Below are positions 47,797-58,066 of a stretch of DNA of 64,000 nucleotides, piece by piece. Each line of letters begins with the position of its first letter. Position 1 is the first letter of the stretch. The DNA lies in assembly GCA_014239735.1 (NCBI GenBank), contig JAAZYI010000010.1:1-64000 (forward strand), written 5' to 3'. The notes beneath the pieces were generated by a model. It searched no databases. It was given only the letters and a program-made list of their open reading frames with translations, and had not been told where the DNA came from. A program made the position numbers and the translations under genes. Origin of the DNA: Dehalococcoidia bacterium (GTDB taxonomy: Bacteria; Chloroflexota; Dehalococcoidia; Lucifugimonadales; Lucifugimonadaceae).

Positions 47797-48362
47797 GAAT
47801 AGGGGTATTTGGGGGTAGCTTTGACCCCATTCATTTAGGGCATATAAAAATAGCCATAGAGGCCCATAGTCAGTATTCTTTAGACAAGGTGATTTTTTCA
47901 CCTTTAAGTTCAACCTGGGAACAAAAATCGGCGCCTATAGCCGATCCTGAACAAAGAGCAAAAATGTGTGAGCTGGCCCTTAATAAATATGATTTTTTTG
48001 AAGTTTCGTATGCCGATATTAAAAGAGGAGGAGTGACTCGCTCTATAAATACAGTGAGTGACATAATTAGAGAGACCAAAAACAAACACCTAATATATTT
48101 AATTATCGGCGAAGATAGCGCTTACCAAATAAATAAATGGGAGCAAAGCAAAGAGCTTTTGGCAAAAACCGAGATTATTGTGGCTCCAAGAAATTTGGCA
48201 GAAAAAGGCGAGATAGACAAAGACTTTAATTTTATCAATATTGATAAAATCGATGTTTCAAGTTCTACTATAAGGGAGAATATTAAAATGGAAAAAAAGT
48301 GGGATCACCTTGTAGCCCCCAATATTTTTAAATATATTGTAGAAAACAAAGTTTATAAATGA
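47793..48362 (+). CDS. nadD: Nicotinate-nucleotide adenylyltransferase
   Basis: 189 residues from a GTG that overlaps the obg stop codon (GTGA). GGSFDPIHLGHIKIA (6-20) is the nucleotidyltransferase HxGH motif, and VSSSTIREN near 163 is the second. It adenylates NaMN in NAD synthesis. The order obg-nadD is common; rsfS, which usually follows, is replaced by pyrE, whose start overlaps the stop (ATGA). Confidence 0.94.
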   Translation: MRIGVFGGSFDPIHLGHIKIAIEAHSQYSLDKVIFSPLSSTWEQKSAPIADPEQRAKMCELALNKYDFFEVSYADIKRGGVTRSINTVSDIIRETKNKHLIYLIIGEDSAYQINKWEQSKELLAKTEIIVAPRNLAEKGEIDKDFNFINIDKIDVSSSTIRENIKMEKKWDHLVAPNIFKYIVENKVYK

Positions 48363-48913
48363 GCGACTTAAAAGAAGGCCTTATAGAAAGAATAGAAAAA
48401 CTGAAGGTTTTTAAAACTGGAGATTTTACTTTAGCATCTGGAGCTAAAAGCAATTTTTATATTGATGGCAGAGTAATTACTTTAGACCCTGTTGGTTCAG
48501 AGATAATATCAAAAATAATTGTTAATAATTTAGATAAAGATATAACTGCAATTGGGGGCCCAGCTACCGCCGCAATCCCAATTATTTCATCATTAGTTCT
48601 TGTTTCTAATATGTTGTTTAGTAGGCAATTAAAAGGGTTTTATGTTAGGTCTTCTATAAAAGAACATGGGCTTTCAAATTCCATAGAGGGGTCTGTTGGC
48701 CGAGAAGATAAAGTTGCCATTGTTGATGATACTATCACCAGCGGGAATAGCTTAATCAATTCAATTAAGGAAGTTGAAAAGCTTGGCTGCGAAGTGATCC
48801 AGACTTTTGTGATTTTTGATAGAAGCGAAGGAGGAATAGAAAAGCTAGAAGGCGCTGGCTATAAAAACCATTCTATTTTTAAGTACGACCCTGAAGAAAA
48901 CAAGTTAATTTAG
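48359..48913 (+). CDS. pyrE: Orotate phosphoribosyltransferase
   Basis: 184 residues. The PRPP loop is VAIVDDTITSGNSLI (about 120-134), and the N-terminal segment GDFTLASGAKSNFYIDGR is specific for OPRTs. The flexible loop KEHGLSNSIEG follows the catalytic Lys/Arg region. It makes OMP from orotate. It is last in the dnaA-obg-nadD-pyrE run and ends 4 bases from the lpdA stop. Confidence 0.94.
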   Translation: MSDLKEGLIERIEKLKVFKTGDFTLASGAKSNFYIDGRVITLDPVGSEIISKIIVNNLDKDITAIGGPATAAIPIISSLVLVSNMLFSRQLKGFYVRSSIKEHGLSNSIEGSVGREDKVAIVDDTITSGNSLINSIKEVEKLGCEVIQTFVIFDRSEGGIEKLEGAGYKNHSIFKYDPEENKLI

Positions 48914-48917
48914 CTCG

Positions 48918-50324
48918 CTACATATGAATGGCTCCGTTGTTTAATGACAATGCTGCCTCTTTAACTGCCTCTGATAATGTTGGGTGTGCGTGAGTAAGCT
49001 CAGCAATCTCTATGTCTGTGCCTTCTAAATACTTTAAGAGGCCTACCTCAGCTATTATTTCTGTTACTTCTGGCCCAATCATATGGGCTCCTAGCAACTC
49101 ACCGCTATCCTGATCGGCTATCATTTTCACAAATCCTTCAGAATCACCAACAGCTATTGCCTTCCCAACAGCCTTAAAAGGGAATTGGGACACTTTTATG
49201 TTAAAACCTTCTTCTTTTGCCTGTATTTCTGTCAGGCCTATGCTTGCTATTTGAGGCTGACAGTATGTACATTTTGGCATATCGGCATAATTTATGGGGG
49301 CACATTCCAACCCAGATATTGTTTCTGCAGCTATTATTCCTTGAGTAAAAGCCACATGCGCCAACATCAGCTTCCCAGTTACATCTCCGACGGCAAAAAT
49401 GTTAGGAGAAGATGTTTGCATAGAATTATTTATTTTCACAAATCCTCTGTCTAGTTCTATTCCAACTTTTTCAAGGCCTAGGTTGTCAGCGTTTGCCTGA
49501 ACTCCAACCGCTACTAATATTTTTTCTGCTGAATAATTTTTTTGTTCTCCGTTGGCTTCGTATTCTATTTCCATTTCACCTTCGCTCCCCCCTGTCTTTA
49601 ATACCTTCGCTCCCAACTCAAATTTTATCCCTTGCGCCTTAAAAGCCTTTTCAAGTTCTTCTGAAATTGACTCGTCTTCATTTGGGACCAAATGGCTTTG
49701 AATCTCAAAAATTGTAACCTCTACTCCATAGGCATTAAACAGATAAGCAAACTCTACTCCTATTGCTCCAGCGCCAATAATTCCTATTGCCTTTGGAAGC
49801 GTTTTTAGCTCTAGAGCCTCTCTGCTTGTTATGATTCCTTTTCTGTCTATTTCGAGATTTGGTAAACTTCTAGGTCTTGCGCCAGTTGCCAAAATAATAT
49901 TTTTAGAAGAGATTTTATCGCCGCTTGATTTAAGCGATATTTCAGTGGAGCTTTCAAGCAAGCCCTCATCTTTAAATAATTGTATTTTGTTTTTTTTGAT
50001 CAGGTACTCAATTCCTTGGGTTAATTGTTTTGAGACATCCCTGCTTCTTGCGATAGCTTTTGAAAAATCAAATGTTACATTATCAAATGATATTCCCCAT
50101 TTTTCTGAATCTTTAATTTGGTTAACTAGTTCCGCATTTTTTAATAAAGATTTGCTTGGGATACATCCCCAATTTAAACAAACTCCCCCCAATCCAGCTA
50201 TTCCAGACCCGTCATCTTTTTCTATTAATGCTGTTTTAAGTCCAAGCTGAGCTGATCTAATTGCGGCATGATAGCCTCCAGGCCCACCCCCCAAAACTGT
50301 TATATCAAAATTATTTTCAGACAT
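48918..50324 (-). CDS. lpdA: Dihydrolipoyl dehydrogenase (E3)
   Basis: 468 residues. The FAD site is GGGPGGYHAA (12-21), the redox disulfide Cys49/Cys54 lies in GGVCLNWGCIPSKS, the NAD site is GIIGAGAIGVEF, and the dimer domain carries the catalytic His-Glu pair in HAHPTLSEAVKEA. It reoxidises the lipoyl arm of E2 complexes. The E1/E2 cluster at 29111-32255 has no own E3, so LpdA probably serves it. A 71-residue membrane protein gene precedes it by 12 bases. Confidence 0.95.
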   Translation of the reverse strand: MSENNFDITVLGGGPGGYHAAIRSAQLGLKTALIEKDDGSGIAGLGGVCLNWGCIPSKSLLKNAELVNQIKDSEKWGISFDNVTFDFSKAIARSRDVSKQLTQGIEYLIKKNKIQLFKDEGLLESSTEISLKSSGDKISSKNIILATGARPRSLPNLEIDRKGIITSREALELKTLPKAIGIIGAGAIGVEFAYLFNAYGVEVTIFEIQSHLVPNEDESISEELEKAFKAQGIKFELGAKVLKTGGSEGEMEIEYEANGEQKNYSAEKILVAVGVQANADNLGLEKVGIELDRGFVKINNSMQTSSPNIFAVGDVTGKLMLAHVAFTQGIIAAETISGLECAPINYADMPKCTYCQPQIASIGLTEIQAKEEGFNIKVSQFPFKAVGKAIAVGDSEGFVKMIADQDSGELLGAHMIGPEVTEIIAEVGLLKYLEGTDIEIAELTHAHPTLSEAVKEAALSLNNGAIHM

Positions 50325-50336
50325 TTTTCTCCCAAC

Positions 50337-50552
50337 TCAGACTTTAGTTATATTGTATAAATATCTAACCGCAGCTGATATCAACAAAGTTATTAAAACC
50401 ACAAATGCGGTGATAACCGCTGATCCGATAATATAGCTTTTCCAATCAATTGAACAAGTGAGGACAAATCTACATATTATTGTAGAGGATCCAGAATACA
50501 TTATTGAAAATAATATTCCAAAATAGAAGCTGTTTTTTATTATTTTTTTCAA
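50337..50552 (-). CDS. Small two-helix membrane protein, unknown
   Basis: 71 residues with hydrophobic helices at about 9-30 and 40-63 and basic ends (MKKIIKNS, RYLYNITKV). No family recognised. It sits 2 bases after the ParB-like gene and 12 before lpdA, all on the minus strand, so it may be cotranscribed with either. Confidence 0.55.
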   Translation of the reverse strand: MKKIIKNSFYFGILFSIMYSGSSTIICRFVLTCSIDWKSYIIGSAVITAFVVLITLLISAAVRYLYNITKV

Positions 50553-50554
50553 GG

Positions 50555-51448
50555 CTATCTTTTAATGCCCCTGCTCAGCAACTTAAAGCTCCCTGCTTTT
50601 GTATTCAATGAGGTAAGCGCAAGCTGAGTTCTGCTTTGCAAAATTCTTAATGAACTTATTAATTTAAGCCTTTTAAATTCCGGGATTTCCTCGGATTGGA
50701 TTAAGTCTATCTCAGTGGACAAATCCAGGATTCTGGATTCAATTGTATCGAAATCTATAGAATTTGCTTCTATTTCATTGCCTTCTTTTTCCACCTCAGA
50801 CATTTTTTCAACAATAGGCTTTCCCTTGGTAACGCTTTCAATAATTATCTTCACCTCAACCTTGGGGTGCTTCTTCGCCAAAGATACAATCTTTTCAACG
50901 TGAACAGAACTTAATATTCCTTCTAAAAAGGGTTTTGCAAGTTCAAATTGTTTTTCATGATCCTCTATGTCAGCTATGCTCCTCGCTTCCTTAAAAGTTA
51001 AATTTTTCTCCTTAACATGTTCCTTTAAAGAGGGGGCAAGCGTTTTTATTAGACTCTCATAGTGATGTATAGTTCCAGGAGTTATTCCTGTTTTTTTTGC
51101 AAGCTCTTGTTGAGTTACAGAAAATTTTTCTCTAAATGAAAGAAATTCCTCTCCTAGGTTAATAGGGCATATATCAGAACTTTGGTATAAAAGCCTGAGG
51201 TCTAGCGCTCCCTTTTGTTCGAAATCAAGCTCGCTTGTTAGATTGCATTCGACTGAGTCTTCTCCTTTCTCATTAGCAAGGTGAATTTTTTCTGCGCCCG
51301 AAACAAGTTTGTATTTTTTATTAGAAACTTTATCAACAACAGGGACAAATTGATTAGAAAACTTAGACCACCGTTTAGTTTCTTTCCTTGACTCAAGTTT
51401 TGCTGTAGATTCCGCATCAAACTCAATGTTAGCTATATTTATTTTCAA
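50555..51448 (-). CDS. ParB-like DNA-binding protein with degenerate CTPase motif
   Basis: 297 residues from TTG 51448, chosen because GGGAGG lies exactly five bases upstream; a longer frame to 51511 lacks a ribosome site. Layout follows ParB: an N-terminal domain with KYKLVSGAEKIHLANE where ParBs have GERRxRA, then LYQSSDICPINLGEEFLSF in place of the ENLQRxDLxPxEEA box, then a helix-turn-helix (VTQQELAKKTGITPGTIHHYESL), a linker helix and a C-terminal dimerisation-like region. CTP-binding residues are changed. No parA is adjacent. It is divergent from a DUF5343 gene across a palindromic region. Confidence 0.75.
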   Translation of the reverse strand: MKINIANIEFDAESTAKLESRKETKRWSKFSNQFVPVVDKVSNKKYKLVSGAEKIHLANEKGEDSVECNLTSELDFEQKGALDLRLLYQSSDICPINLGEEFLSFREKFSVTQQELAKKTGITPGTIHHYESLIKTLAPSLKEHVKEKNLTFKEARSIADIEDHEKQFELAKPFLEGILSSVHVEKIVSLAKKHPKVEVKIIIESVTKGKPIVEKMSEVEKEGNEIEANSIDFDTIESRILDLSTEIDLIQSEEIPEFKRLKLISSLRILQSRTQLALTSLNTKAGSFKLLSRGIKR

Positions 51449-51489
51449 TGTGACCTCCCATAGGTTCTGATTTATATTCATAATTATGA

Positions 51490-51501
51490 ACATTCCGAAA
51501 A
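51490..51501 (+). promoter_or_regulatory. ACATTCCGAAAA site, copy 1
   Basis: ACATTCCGAAAA lies 42 bases before the TTG of the ParB-like gene. It matches the half-site core of the palindrome at 51534-51567 (ACATTCYRAAA). Probably one operator copy of a cluster of four, including both palindrome arms. Confidence 0.4.
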
Positions 51502-51533
51502 GCAGTTTCAAATATTGTCCTAGTGGGAAATTT

Positions 51534-51567
51534 ACACATTCTAAAAATGATTATTTTTGGAATGTGT
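51534..51567. promoter_or_regulatory. 34-bp near-perfect palindrome between parB-like and DUF5343 genes
   Basis: ACACATTCTAAAAAT (51534-51548) and ATTTTTGGAATGTGT (51553-51567) are inverted copies with one mismatch, separated by GATT. Symmetric 15-base arms in the middle of a divergent intergenic region are typical of an operator or a ParB-type centromere site. No run of T follows, so it is not a terminator. A promoter-like TATATA (about 51575-51580) lies just after it. Confidence 0.6.
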
Positions 51568-51609
51568 GGTAGAATATATAAAGATATTTAACAAGGATTT
51601 ATATTTAAA

Positions 51610-52275
51610 ATGCAAAGAAAATTAGGCAAAGTCGGTCTTCCATATGTTTCATATAGAACATTCCGAAATTTTTTAGAACTACTGAACGAAGGTATGCCCG
51701 CCAGGATAGATAGAAGTGTTTGGGGCCCAAGATACTCTGGAACCTCTGGCCAGCAACTCATGACTGCCCTAAAAAACCTTGACCTTATTGATGATGTGGG
51801 CGTTCCGCTAAGAGCACTTGAAGAGCTTGTGGTATCTGTGGGAGCTGAAAGAAGGAATTATCTTAAGATAATTTTAAAGGATAAATACAAGCCAATATTT
51901 GAAATTGATTTACTAAGAGCCACGCGATCTCAATTTAATGAAGCATTTAGATACTTTGGAATCAATGAGGGTGTTTTAAGTAAGTGCCAGCTTTTTTTTA
52001 TACAGGCTTGTCAAGATGCGGGAATAGAGCTTTCCGCATATATACTTGCAAGAAGGCATGGATTATCTAGTAGAAAAAAATCTGAAAAAGCTATGGCTTC
52101 TAGGCAGAGTGCGCCTCAAAAGTCTGATAAATTAGAAATAAATGAAGCTGTTATTTCAAAGATTCTAGAAAAATATCCTGATTTTGACCCATCTTGGGAT
52201 CCTGAAGTACAAAAAGCATGGATGGATGGAATGGTCAAGTTATACGAAGGATTGAAAAGCGAAGACAAAAAATAA
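51610..52275 (+). CDS. DUF5343 family protein
   Basis: 221 residues. LPYVSYRTFRNFLELLNEGMPARIDRSVW at the start and the spacing to QQLMTALKNLDLIDDVGVPLRALEELV fit DUF5343, a winged-helix-like domain of unknown function. A helical C-terminal part with RKKSEKAMASRQ and an acidic end follows. It may bind nucleic acid; this is inferred from the fold-like pattern. Another ACATTCCGAAA site lies within its first codons (51658-51669). It ends in a bidirectional terminator shared with groEL. Confidence 0.8.
   Translation: MQRKLGKVGLPYVSYRTFRNFLELLNEGMPARIDRSVWGPRYSGTSGQQLMTALKNLDLIDDVGVPLRALEELVVSVGAERRNYLKIILKDKYKPIFEIDLLRATRSQFNEAFRYFGINEGVLSKCQLFFIQACQDAGIELSAYILARRHGLSSRKKSEKAMASRQSAPQKSDKLEINEAVISKILEKYPDFDPSWDPEVQKAWMDGMVKLYEGLKSEDKK
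51658..51669 (+). promoter_or_regulatory. ACATTCCGAAAT site, copy 4
   Basis: ACATTCCGAAAT within codons 17-20 of the DUF5343 gene repeats the half-site of the upstream palindrome in the same orientation as copy 1. Location inside the coding start would allow roadblock repression or spreading by a ParB-like protein. It could also be a chance match inside coding sequence. Confidence 0.3.
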
Positions 52276-52304
52276 AAAGGGCAGGAGTAATGCCCGCCCT
52301 TTTT
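52274..52304. terminator. Bidirectional terminator between DUF5343 gene and groEL
   Basis: AAAAAGGGC (52274-52282) pairs with GCCCTTTTT (52296-52304) around a 13-base loop that itself can form GGGC/GCCC alternatives. A/T tracts on both ends allow use in either direction. It lies between two convergent stop codons. Confidence 0.85.
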
Positions 52305-52320
52305 AAAGATCAATCTATTT

Positions 52321-53973
<1,653 letters not shown>

Positions 53974-54267
53974 CTAAACTATTGCCAGAATATCTGACTC
54001 TTTAACTATTAAGTATTCCGTTCCATTTTCACTGTATTCCGTTCCAGCATACTTTGAGTAAACAACAACATCCCCAACTTTAACTGGCATATCCAGCACT
54101 TTTCCATCGTCATTAGCTCTTCCTGGTCCAACAGCAACAACTTTACCTTTTTGTGGCTTTTCTTTAGCTGTGTCTGGAATATAAATCCCACCAGCACTTT
54201 TTTCAGCGTCATCCTCTGAGGGTTCTATCACAACCCTGTCTCCAAGTGGCTTCATTTTTACTGCCAT
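53974..54267 (-). CDS. groES: Co-chaperonin GroES
   Basis: 97 residues from ATG 54267, which lies seven bases after AGGAGG; an ATG six bases earlier is too close to that site. [12 protein letters not shown], the mobile-loop region [20 protein letters not shown], and VGPGR are conserved. It caps GroEL. groEL follows after 12 bases. No CIRCE element is complete upstream; only a TTAGCAC half-site is seen. Confidence 0.95.
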   Translation of the reverse strand: MAVKMKPLGDRVVIEPSEDDAEKSAGGIYIPDTAKEKPQKGKVVAVGPGRANDDGKVLDMPVKVGDVVVYSKYAGTEYSENGTEYLIVKESDILAIV

Positions 54268-54356
54268 TTTCATGCCTCCTAAAGCAAGTTTTTATATGTA
54301 AATTTTTCAAAGTTGATTTTAGCACAAATCTTGCTTAAAAATGAATATTTTCTTAA

Positions 54357-55238
54357 TTAAATATTTTTTGTATTTTTTCTTACCAAAAATGAACCTAAAA
54401 TAACTAAGAATGAACCAAAAACAACTACCCACCCAATAGATTCGTTCAGAACTACCCATCCAATTATAATTCCGAATATAGGCTGAGATAAATGTATTAC
54501 TGTAACTTGTGAGGGTTTATAGTTTTTTAATAACCAAATGTTAGCTATAAAATTAAAACCCGCAACAACAGCTCCTTGATAAATTATTGACCAAAACAAG
54601 ATCATTGAAAATTTATAAGGGTCTGTCTCAATTAACAGGCTAAGCCCCAAAAAAACAATAGTTCCAAATACGGCTTGGGCCATTAACAGCTTCATGGGGG
54701 CTATAGAATCACTATTTTTTGCTAGATATATTGTCCTTACTCCTAATAAAAAACCTGATATAAGACAAAATGAGTTCCCCAGAAGATATGCGCTGTTATC
54801 TAAAGAATCAAAATATGTAACGATTATTCCGCAATAAGCAATAATAATTCCTATAAATTTTAAAAAAGTAAACTTATCACTTTTTATGAATATGGGGCCT
54901 AAAACAATTACCCAAATAGGGTAGGTGCTGTTTAAGATAACACTAGAAGCGACGGTCGTCTTGCTTATTCCGTAGTTTAAAAAAAGCAATTGAATACTAA
55001 ACAACATTCCGAGCTTGAATAAAGGAAGCACTTCAGACTTTTCCACCTTTAAAGAGATATTGTTATATCTGGACCAAATAATAATAATAATGCCACTTAA
55101 TAAAAATCGCATCCAACCTTGGCGTATTGGAGGCGCATAAGGCAAGCCGACTTTTAAGGCGGCAGGATGTCCTCCCCAAAATATTGAAAGCAAGATATCT
55201 AAAGCAGCAGCGCGTGAAGTTAAATTTTTTCTGTCACT
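54357..55238 (-). CDS. EamA/DMT-family transporter
   Basis: 293 residues from GTG 55238; a shorter start at 55193 would cut the first helix (LDILLSIFWGGHPAALKVGL). About ten hydrophobic helices in two EamA repeats; the second includes LSQPIFGIIIGWVVLNE, the hallmark of the repeat end. It is a drug/metabolite exporter of unknown cargo. It is followed on the same strand by groES and groEL at some distance, and its start lies 24 bases after the aminotransferase stop. Confidence 0.87.
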   Translation of the reverse strand, partial: SDRKNLTSRAAALDILLSIFWGGHPAALKVGLPYAPPIRQGWMRFLLSGIIIIIWSRYNNISLKVEKSEVLPLFKLGMLFSIQLLFLNYGISKTTVASSVILNSTYPIWVIVLGPIFIKSDKFTFLKFIGIIIAYCGIIVTYFDSLDNSAYLLGNSFCLISGFLLGVRTIYLAKNSDSIAPMKLLMAQAVFGTIVFLGLSLLIETDPYKFSMILFWSIIYQGAVVAGFNFIANIWLLKNYKPSQVTVIHLSQPIFGIIIGWVVLNESIGWVVVFGSFLVILGSFLVRKNTKNI

Positions 55239-55262
55239 AGGTTCTTTAATGTTGGTCCTTCG

Positions 55263-56183
55263 CTAATCCAATTGCAACAAATATTGATTAACAAAGTCGT
55301 AAGAAACAAGGTCTTTATATGATTCAATTAATTTTTTTGTAACTGGTCCATATGTTACTTTTCCAATTTTCTTGCCATTAAAGTAAGTCACTGGACATAT
55401 GCAAAGGCTTGTGGAAGTTAAAAATATCTCATCAGAATTTATTGCTTCATAAACCTCAATGTCCTTTTCCACAACATCTATATTTATTTTTTTTGCTTGT
55501 TCAATTACTGTTTCTCTACTAATTCCTCCTAAGACATGTTGTGATTTAGGTGTATAAACAGTTTCATCAACAATAGTAAAAATATTGCTTCCCATTCCTT
55601 CAGTTATGTTTCCATTTATATCTAACAGAATAGCCCAAGCATCTTTGTCAATTCTTTTAACTTCATTGTCTCCCAAAATCAAATTAATATAATTATGAGT
55701 TTTTGCTCTTGGGCTCATGCTTTGAAAAGGCGTTCTTCTTGTAGAGGGAGTCCAAACTTTTATGCCGGTTTCATATAGAGATGCTCTTGGTTTCAATGGA
55801 AGAGGGGCACACTCAACAATAACTGTTGGCCCGCCGTCGAGGTCCCATTGTTCTCCGCCAACTTTATCTACCCCCCTTGAAATTCTTTGCCCTATCCAAT
55901 AGTCATCGTTAGGACCTAGTAAATGAAGATTTTTTTCTAAAATTGTTTTTGATATATTAACCATTTCTTTTTTCGAAACATTAATCTCAATGTCCATGTA
56001 ATTTAATGATTTATATAGCCTCTCTACATGTTCTTCAATTTTAAATATTTTGTGGCCAAAAGTTCTTGTCATATCAAAAACGCCGTCACCATATTTAAAA
56101 CTTCGGTCCCTAAAATGCACCCTTACTTCGCTTTCGGGAACATAATTTCCATTAAAATATATTATTCGCTCTAAATTGCCCAT
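55263..56183 (-). CDS. Class IV aminotransferase (branched-chain / D-amino acid type)
   Basis: 306 residues. RFRDRSFKYGDGVFDMTR-like start (RDRSFKYGDGVF), the PLP Lys in SPRAKTHNYINLILG (about 161-175), a glycine loop EGMGSNIF and GISRETVIEQ. Fold type IV PLP enzymes include IlvE, D-alanine transaminase and aminodeoxychorismate lyase; the sequence favours a transaminase. The acceptor is unknown. It follows the Vms1-like gene by 6 bases on the same strand. Confidence 0.87.
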   Translation of the reverse strand: MGNLERIIYFNGNYVPESEVRVHFRDRSFKYGDGVFDMTRTFGHKIFKIEEHVERLYKSLNYMDIEINVSKKEMVNISKTILEKNLHLLGPNDDYWIGQRISRGVDKVGGEQWDLDGGPTVIVECAPLPLKPRASLYETGIKVWTPSTRRTPFQSMSPRAKTHNYINLILGDNEVKRIDKDAWAILLDINGNITEGMGSNIFTIVDETVYTPKSQHVLGGISRETVIEQAKKINIDVVEKDIEVYEAINSDEIFLTSTSLCICPVTYFNGKKIGKVTYGPVTKKLIESYKDLVSYDFVNQYLLQLD

Positions 56184-56189
56184 AACTAA

Positions 56190-56903
56190 TTATATTTTTT
56201 CTACTATAGCATTTTTATTGTCCAAATATATTTTTGATGACCATAAATTTGATGAAGCTTTCAAAATTGTTTTTGAATTATAGTTTTTTAAGCTAGATTT
56301 TCTATAGATAATTTTTTGCCCAAATGCTTTTTCTAAGTCTGTGGTTTTAACAAATTCATTTAAGCTATTTTCCTCTCCCAGAAGAATAAAATAATCGAGA
56401 TTATTTTGTTCCGGAGATATATATTTTTTTATATCCTCATGGGCTTTTTTGTTTAACCCCTCAATCCATTTCTCTCTATTTCTTTCAAATCTTCTTTGAG
56501 ATTGCCCTCCTGCCTTATGCCTGCTTTTGACGTATCGAGAACCTCTTTTCGAGAATAAAACTTTTTTGTATTTTATGATCCCTGAAACCCATGATCCCAA
56601 TTCAAAAAATAAAACTCCAATAGCAATATCATTGCTTAAAATACTAATTATCTCTGCACAGGATCTTGGCTTTATTTTATTAAATGGAAAAGGAAGGCCA
56701 ATAAATAAAGAGTGTTCTTTTGACACTATTACAATAATTTGTTGATTTATGTTCCTGAAAGAATCAAGCTCTTTAATTCCGCTTAGCTTTTTAGAATCAA
56801 TGACTTCTATTGAGATGATATTTTGGTTTAGCTGATCATCATTAAGTAAATCAGTTAATTTAGTTCTGCTTATCCACCTAGTTTTATTTTTTTCTAAAAT
56901 CAT
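56190..56903 (-). CDS. Vms1-like (VLRF1) peptidyl-tRNA hydrolase / release factor
   Basis: 237 residues. The loop KSRHKAGGQSQRRFERNREK (127-146) carries Gly-Gly-Gln at 132-134 in the context typical of the VLRF1 domain of eukaryotic Vms1/ANKZF1, which cleaves peptidyl-tRNA on stalled large subunits. The region before it (about 57-120) has the eRF1-like strand-helix pattern. Bacterial VLRF1 proteins are known from comparative studies, but their role is little characterised. The start overlaps the enolase gene stop by 4 bases. No RqcH gene is in the window. Confidence 0.75.
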   Translation of the reverse strand: MILEKNKTRWISRTKLTDLLNDDQLNQNIISIEVIDSKKLSGIKELDSFRNINQQIIVIVSKEHSLFIGLPFPFNKIKPRSCAEIISILSNDIAIGVLFFELGSWVSGIIKYKKVLFSKRGSRYVKSRHKAGGQSQRRFERNREKWIEGLNKKAHEDIKKYISPEQNNLDYFILLGEENSLNEFVKTTDLEKAFGQKIIYRKSSLKNYNSKTILKASSNLWSSKIYLDNKNAIVEKI

Positions 56904-58060
56904 AAGCCTATTTCCATAATAATTTTATGATTATTATTAAAGTTTGGCTCTGCACCCAACCCGTATCCTTTTGGAAAAAAGAATTTGCCTTTCATAATTT
57001 TTTCTTTGGGATAAAGATAATTAGATCTATCTGTAATTTCATAAACTGCATGCTCTAAGGGCAACTCAGAATTTAGTGCGGCTGTGACATGAGCGCTGCC
57101 CAATAGTGATATTGGGCCAGAAGGGCAATGAATTGAGAAAGTACCTTTTGAAATTTTGGCTAAATTTGTCCCAATCTTTATGGACTCTTCTATGCCTCCA
57201 CAGTATTTTATGTCAGGCATTAATATGTCCAATGTTCCTGATTTTAATAATTCTAAAAATTTTTTTACTCCATAAAATTCTTCTCCTCCAACAAGATCTC
57301 CTTTAATTCTTTTTTTTATCTCCTTTAATTCTTTAGAAGATGTTTTTGGGTTCATAGGCTCTTCGAACCAATTGACGCCCAATTCGAATAGTTTTTTCTC
57401 AACTGATATAGCGCTTTGTTGATCAAATTTTGAATGGCAATCAACTAATAATTTTTTATCTGTAGTTAATAACTTTGCTATTTCTCTTACTCTTGCCAAC
57501 CCTTCTTGAATAAACTTATTATCCTTATAATAATTATTAGGGTAGCCATCAAAAGGTGCGCATTTAATATACGAAAATCCATCATCAAGTGCCTTTTTTG
57601 CCATTTTTGAAAATGATTCCGGACTCCTATCTGTAGGGCCATTGTCATCAGGCAAAAGTGACCTATTAATGTTGGCATAAAGATTAACAAAATTTGATGG
57701 GGTGCCAGACAATAAATATTTAGACTTTAAATATTCATTCATAGGCTTTGAGGCTTCTTTTGCAAATATATCTGAGCATGCAGACCTTATTCCGCTCCTA
57801 GAAGTTGCAGCTACGAGATCATAATTTTCATCAGAATTGCTTAACAATTTATTAATTTGATCGTCATCTTTCAAATCTTCACTTTGGATTTTCTTTAGTA
57901 AGCCACTTAATGAATTTTGAAGATTATTTTTTAGAGAATAGTTTGACATTGTAAGTTCTGAAAATCCATCAAAATTGGAATCTGAAGAAATTTTAAGAAT
58001 TATCCATTCAGCTCCTCCTCTAACAGGAAAAGAATATAATTTAGCTGATTTTATTTTCAT
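56900..58060 (-). CDS. Enolase-superfamily dehydratase (MR/MLE)
   Basis: 386 residues. The second strand has YIKCAPFDG; the metal ligands follow as Asp in LLVDCHSKF, Glu in WFEEPM and Glu in VGGEEFYG; the late His is in SIHCPSGP. The KxAPFD pattern is like the KFDPF motif of the paralogue at 7763, so these two are closer to each other than to the others. It begins the block of Gfo/Idh oxidoreductase, kinase and aldolase, so it probably makes a 2-keto-3-deoxy sugar acid. The release-factor gene overlaps its end. Confidence 0.87.
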   Translation of the reverse strand: MKIKSAKLYSFPVRGGAEWIILKISSDSNFDGFSELTMSNYSLKNNLQNSLSGLLKKIQSEDLKDDDQINKLLSNSDENYDLVAATSRSGIRSACSDIFAKEASKPMNEYLKSKYLLSGTPSNFVNLYANINRSLLPDDNGPTDRSPESFSKMAKKALDDGFSYIKCAPFDGYPNNYYKDNKFIQEGLARVREIAKLLTTDKKLLVDCHSKFDQQSAISVEKKLFELGVNWFEEPMNPKTSSKELKEIKKRIKGDLVGGEEFYGVKKFLELLKSGTLDILMPDIKYCGGIEESIKIGTNLAKISKGTFSIHCPSGPISLLGSAHVTAALNSELPLEHAVYEITDRSNYLYPKEKIMKGKFFFPKGYGLGAEPNFNNNHKIIMEIGL

Positions 58061-58066
58061 TTTTAA

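Noticed and set aside
54316-54330. TTAGCAC half of a CIRCE (HrcA) operator upstream of groES
   Set aside because: The inverted half GAGTGCTAA is absent at the required nine-base spacing, so it is not an HrcA site.
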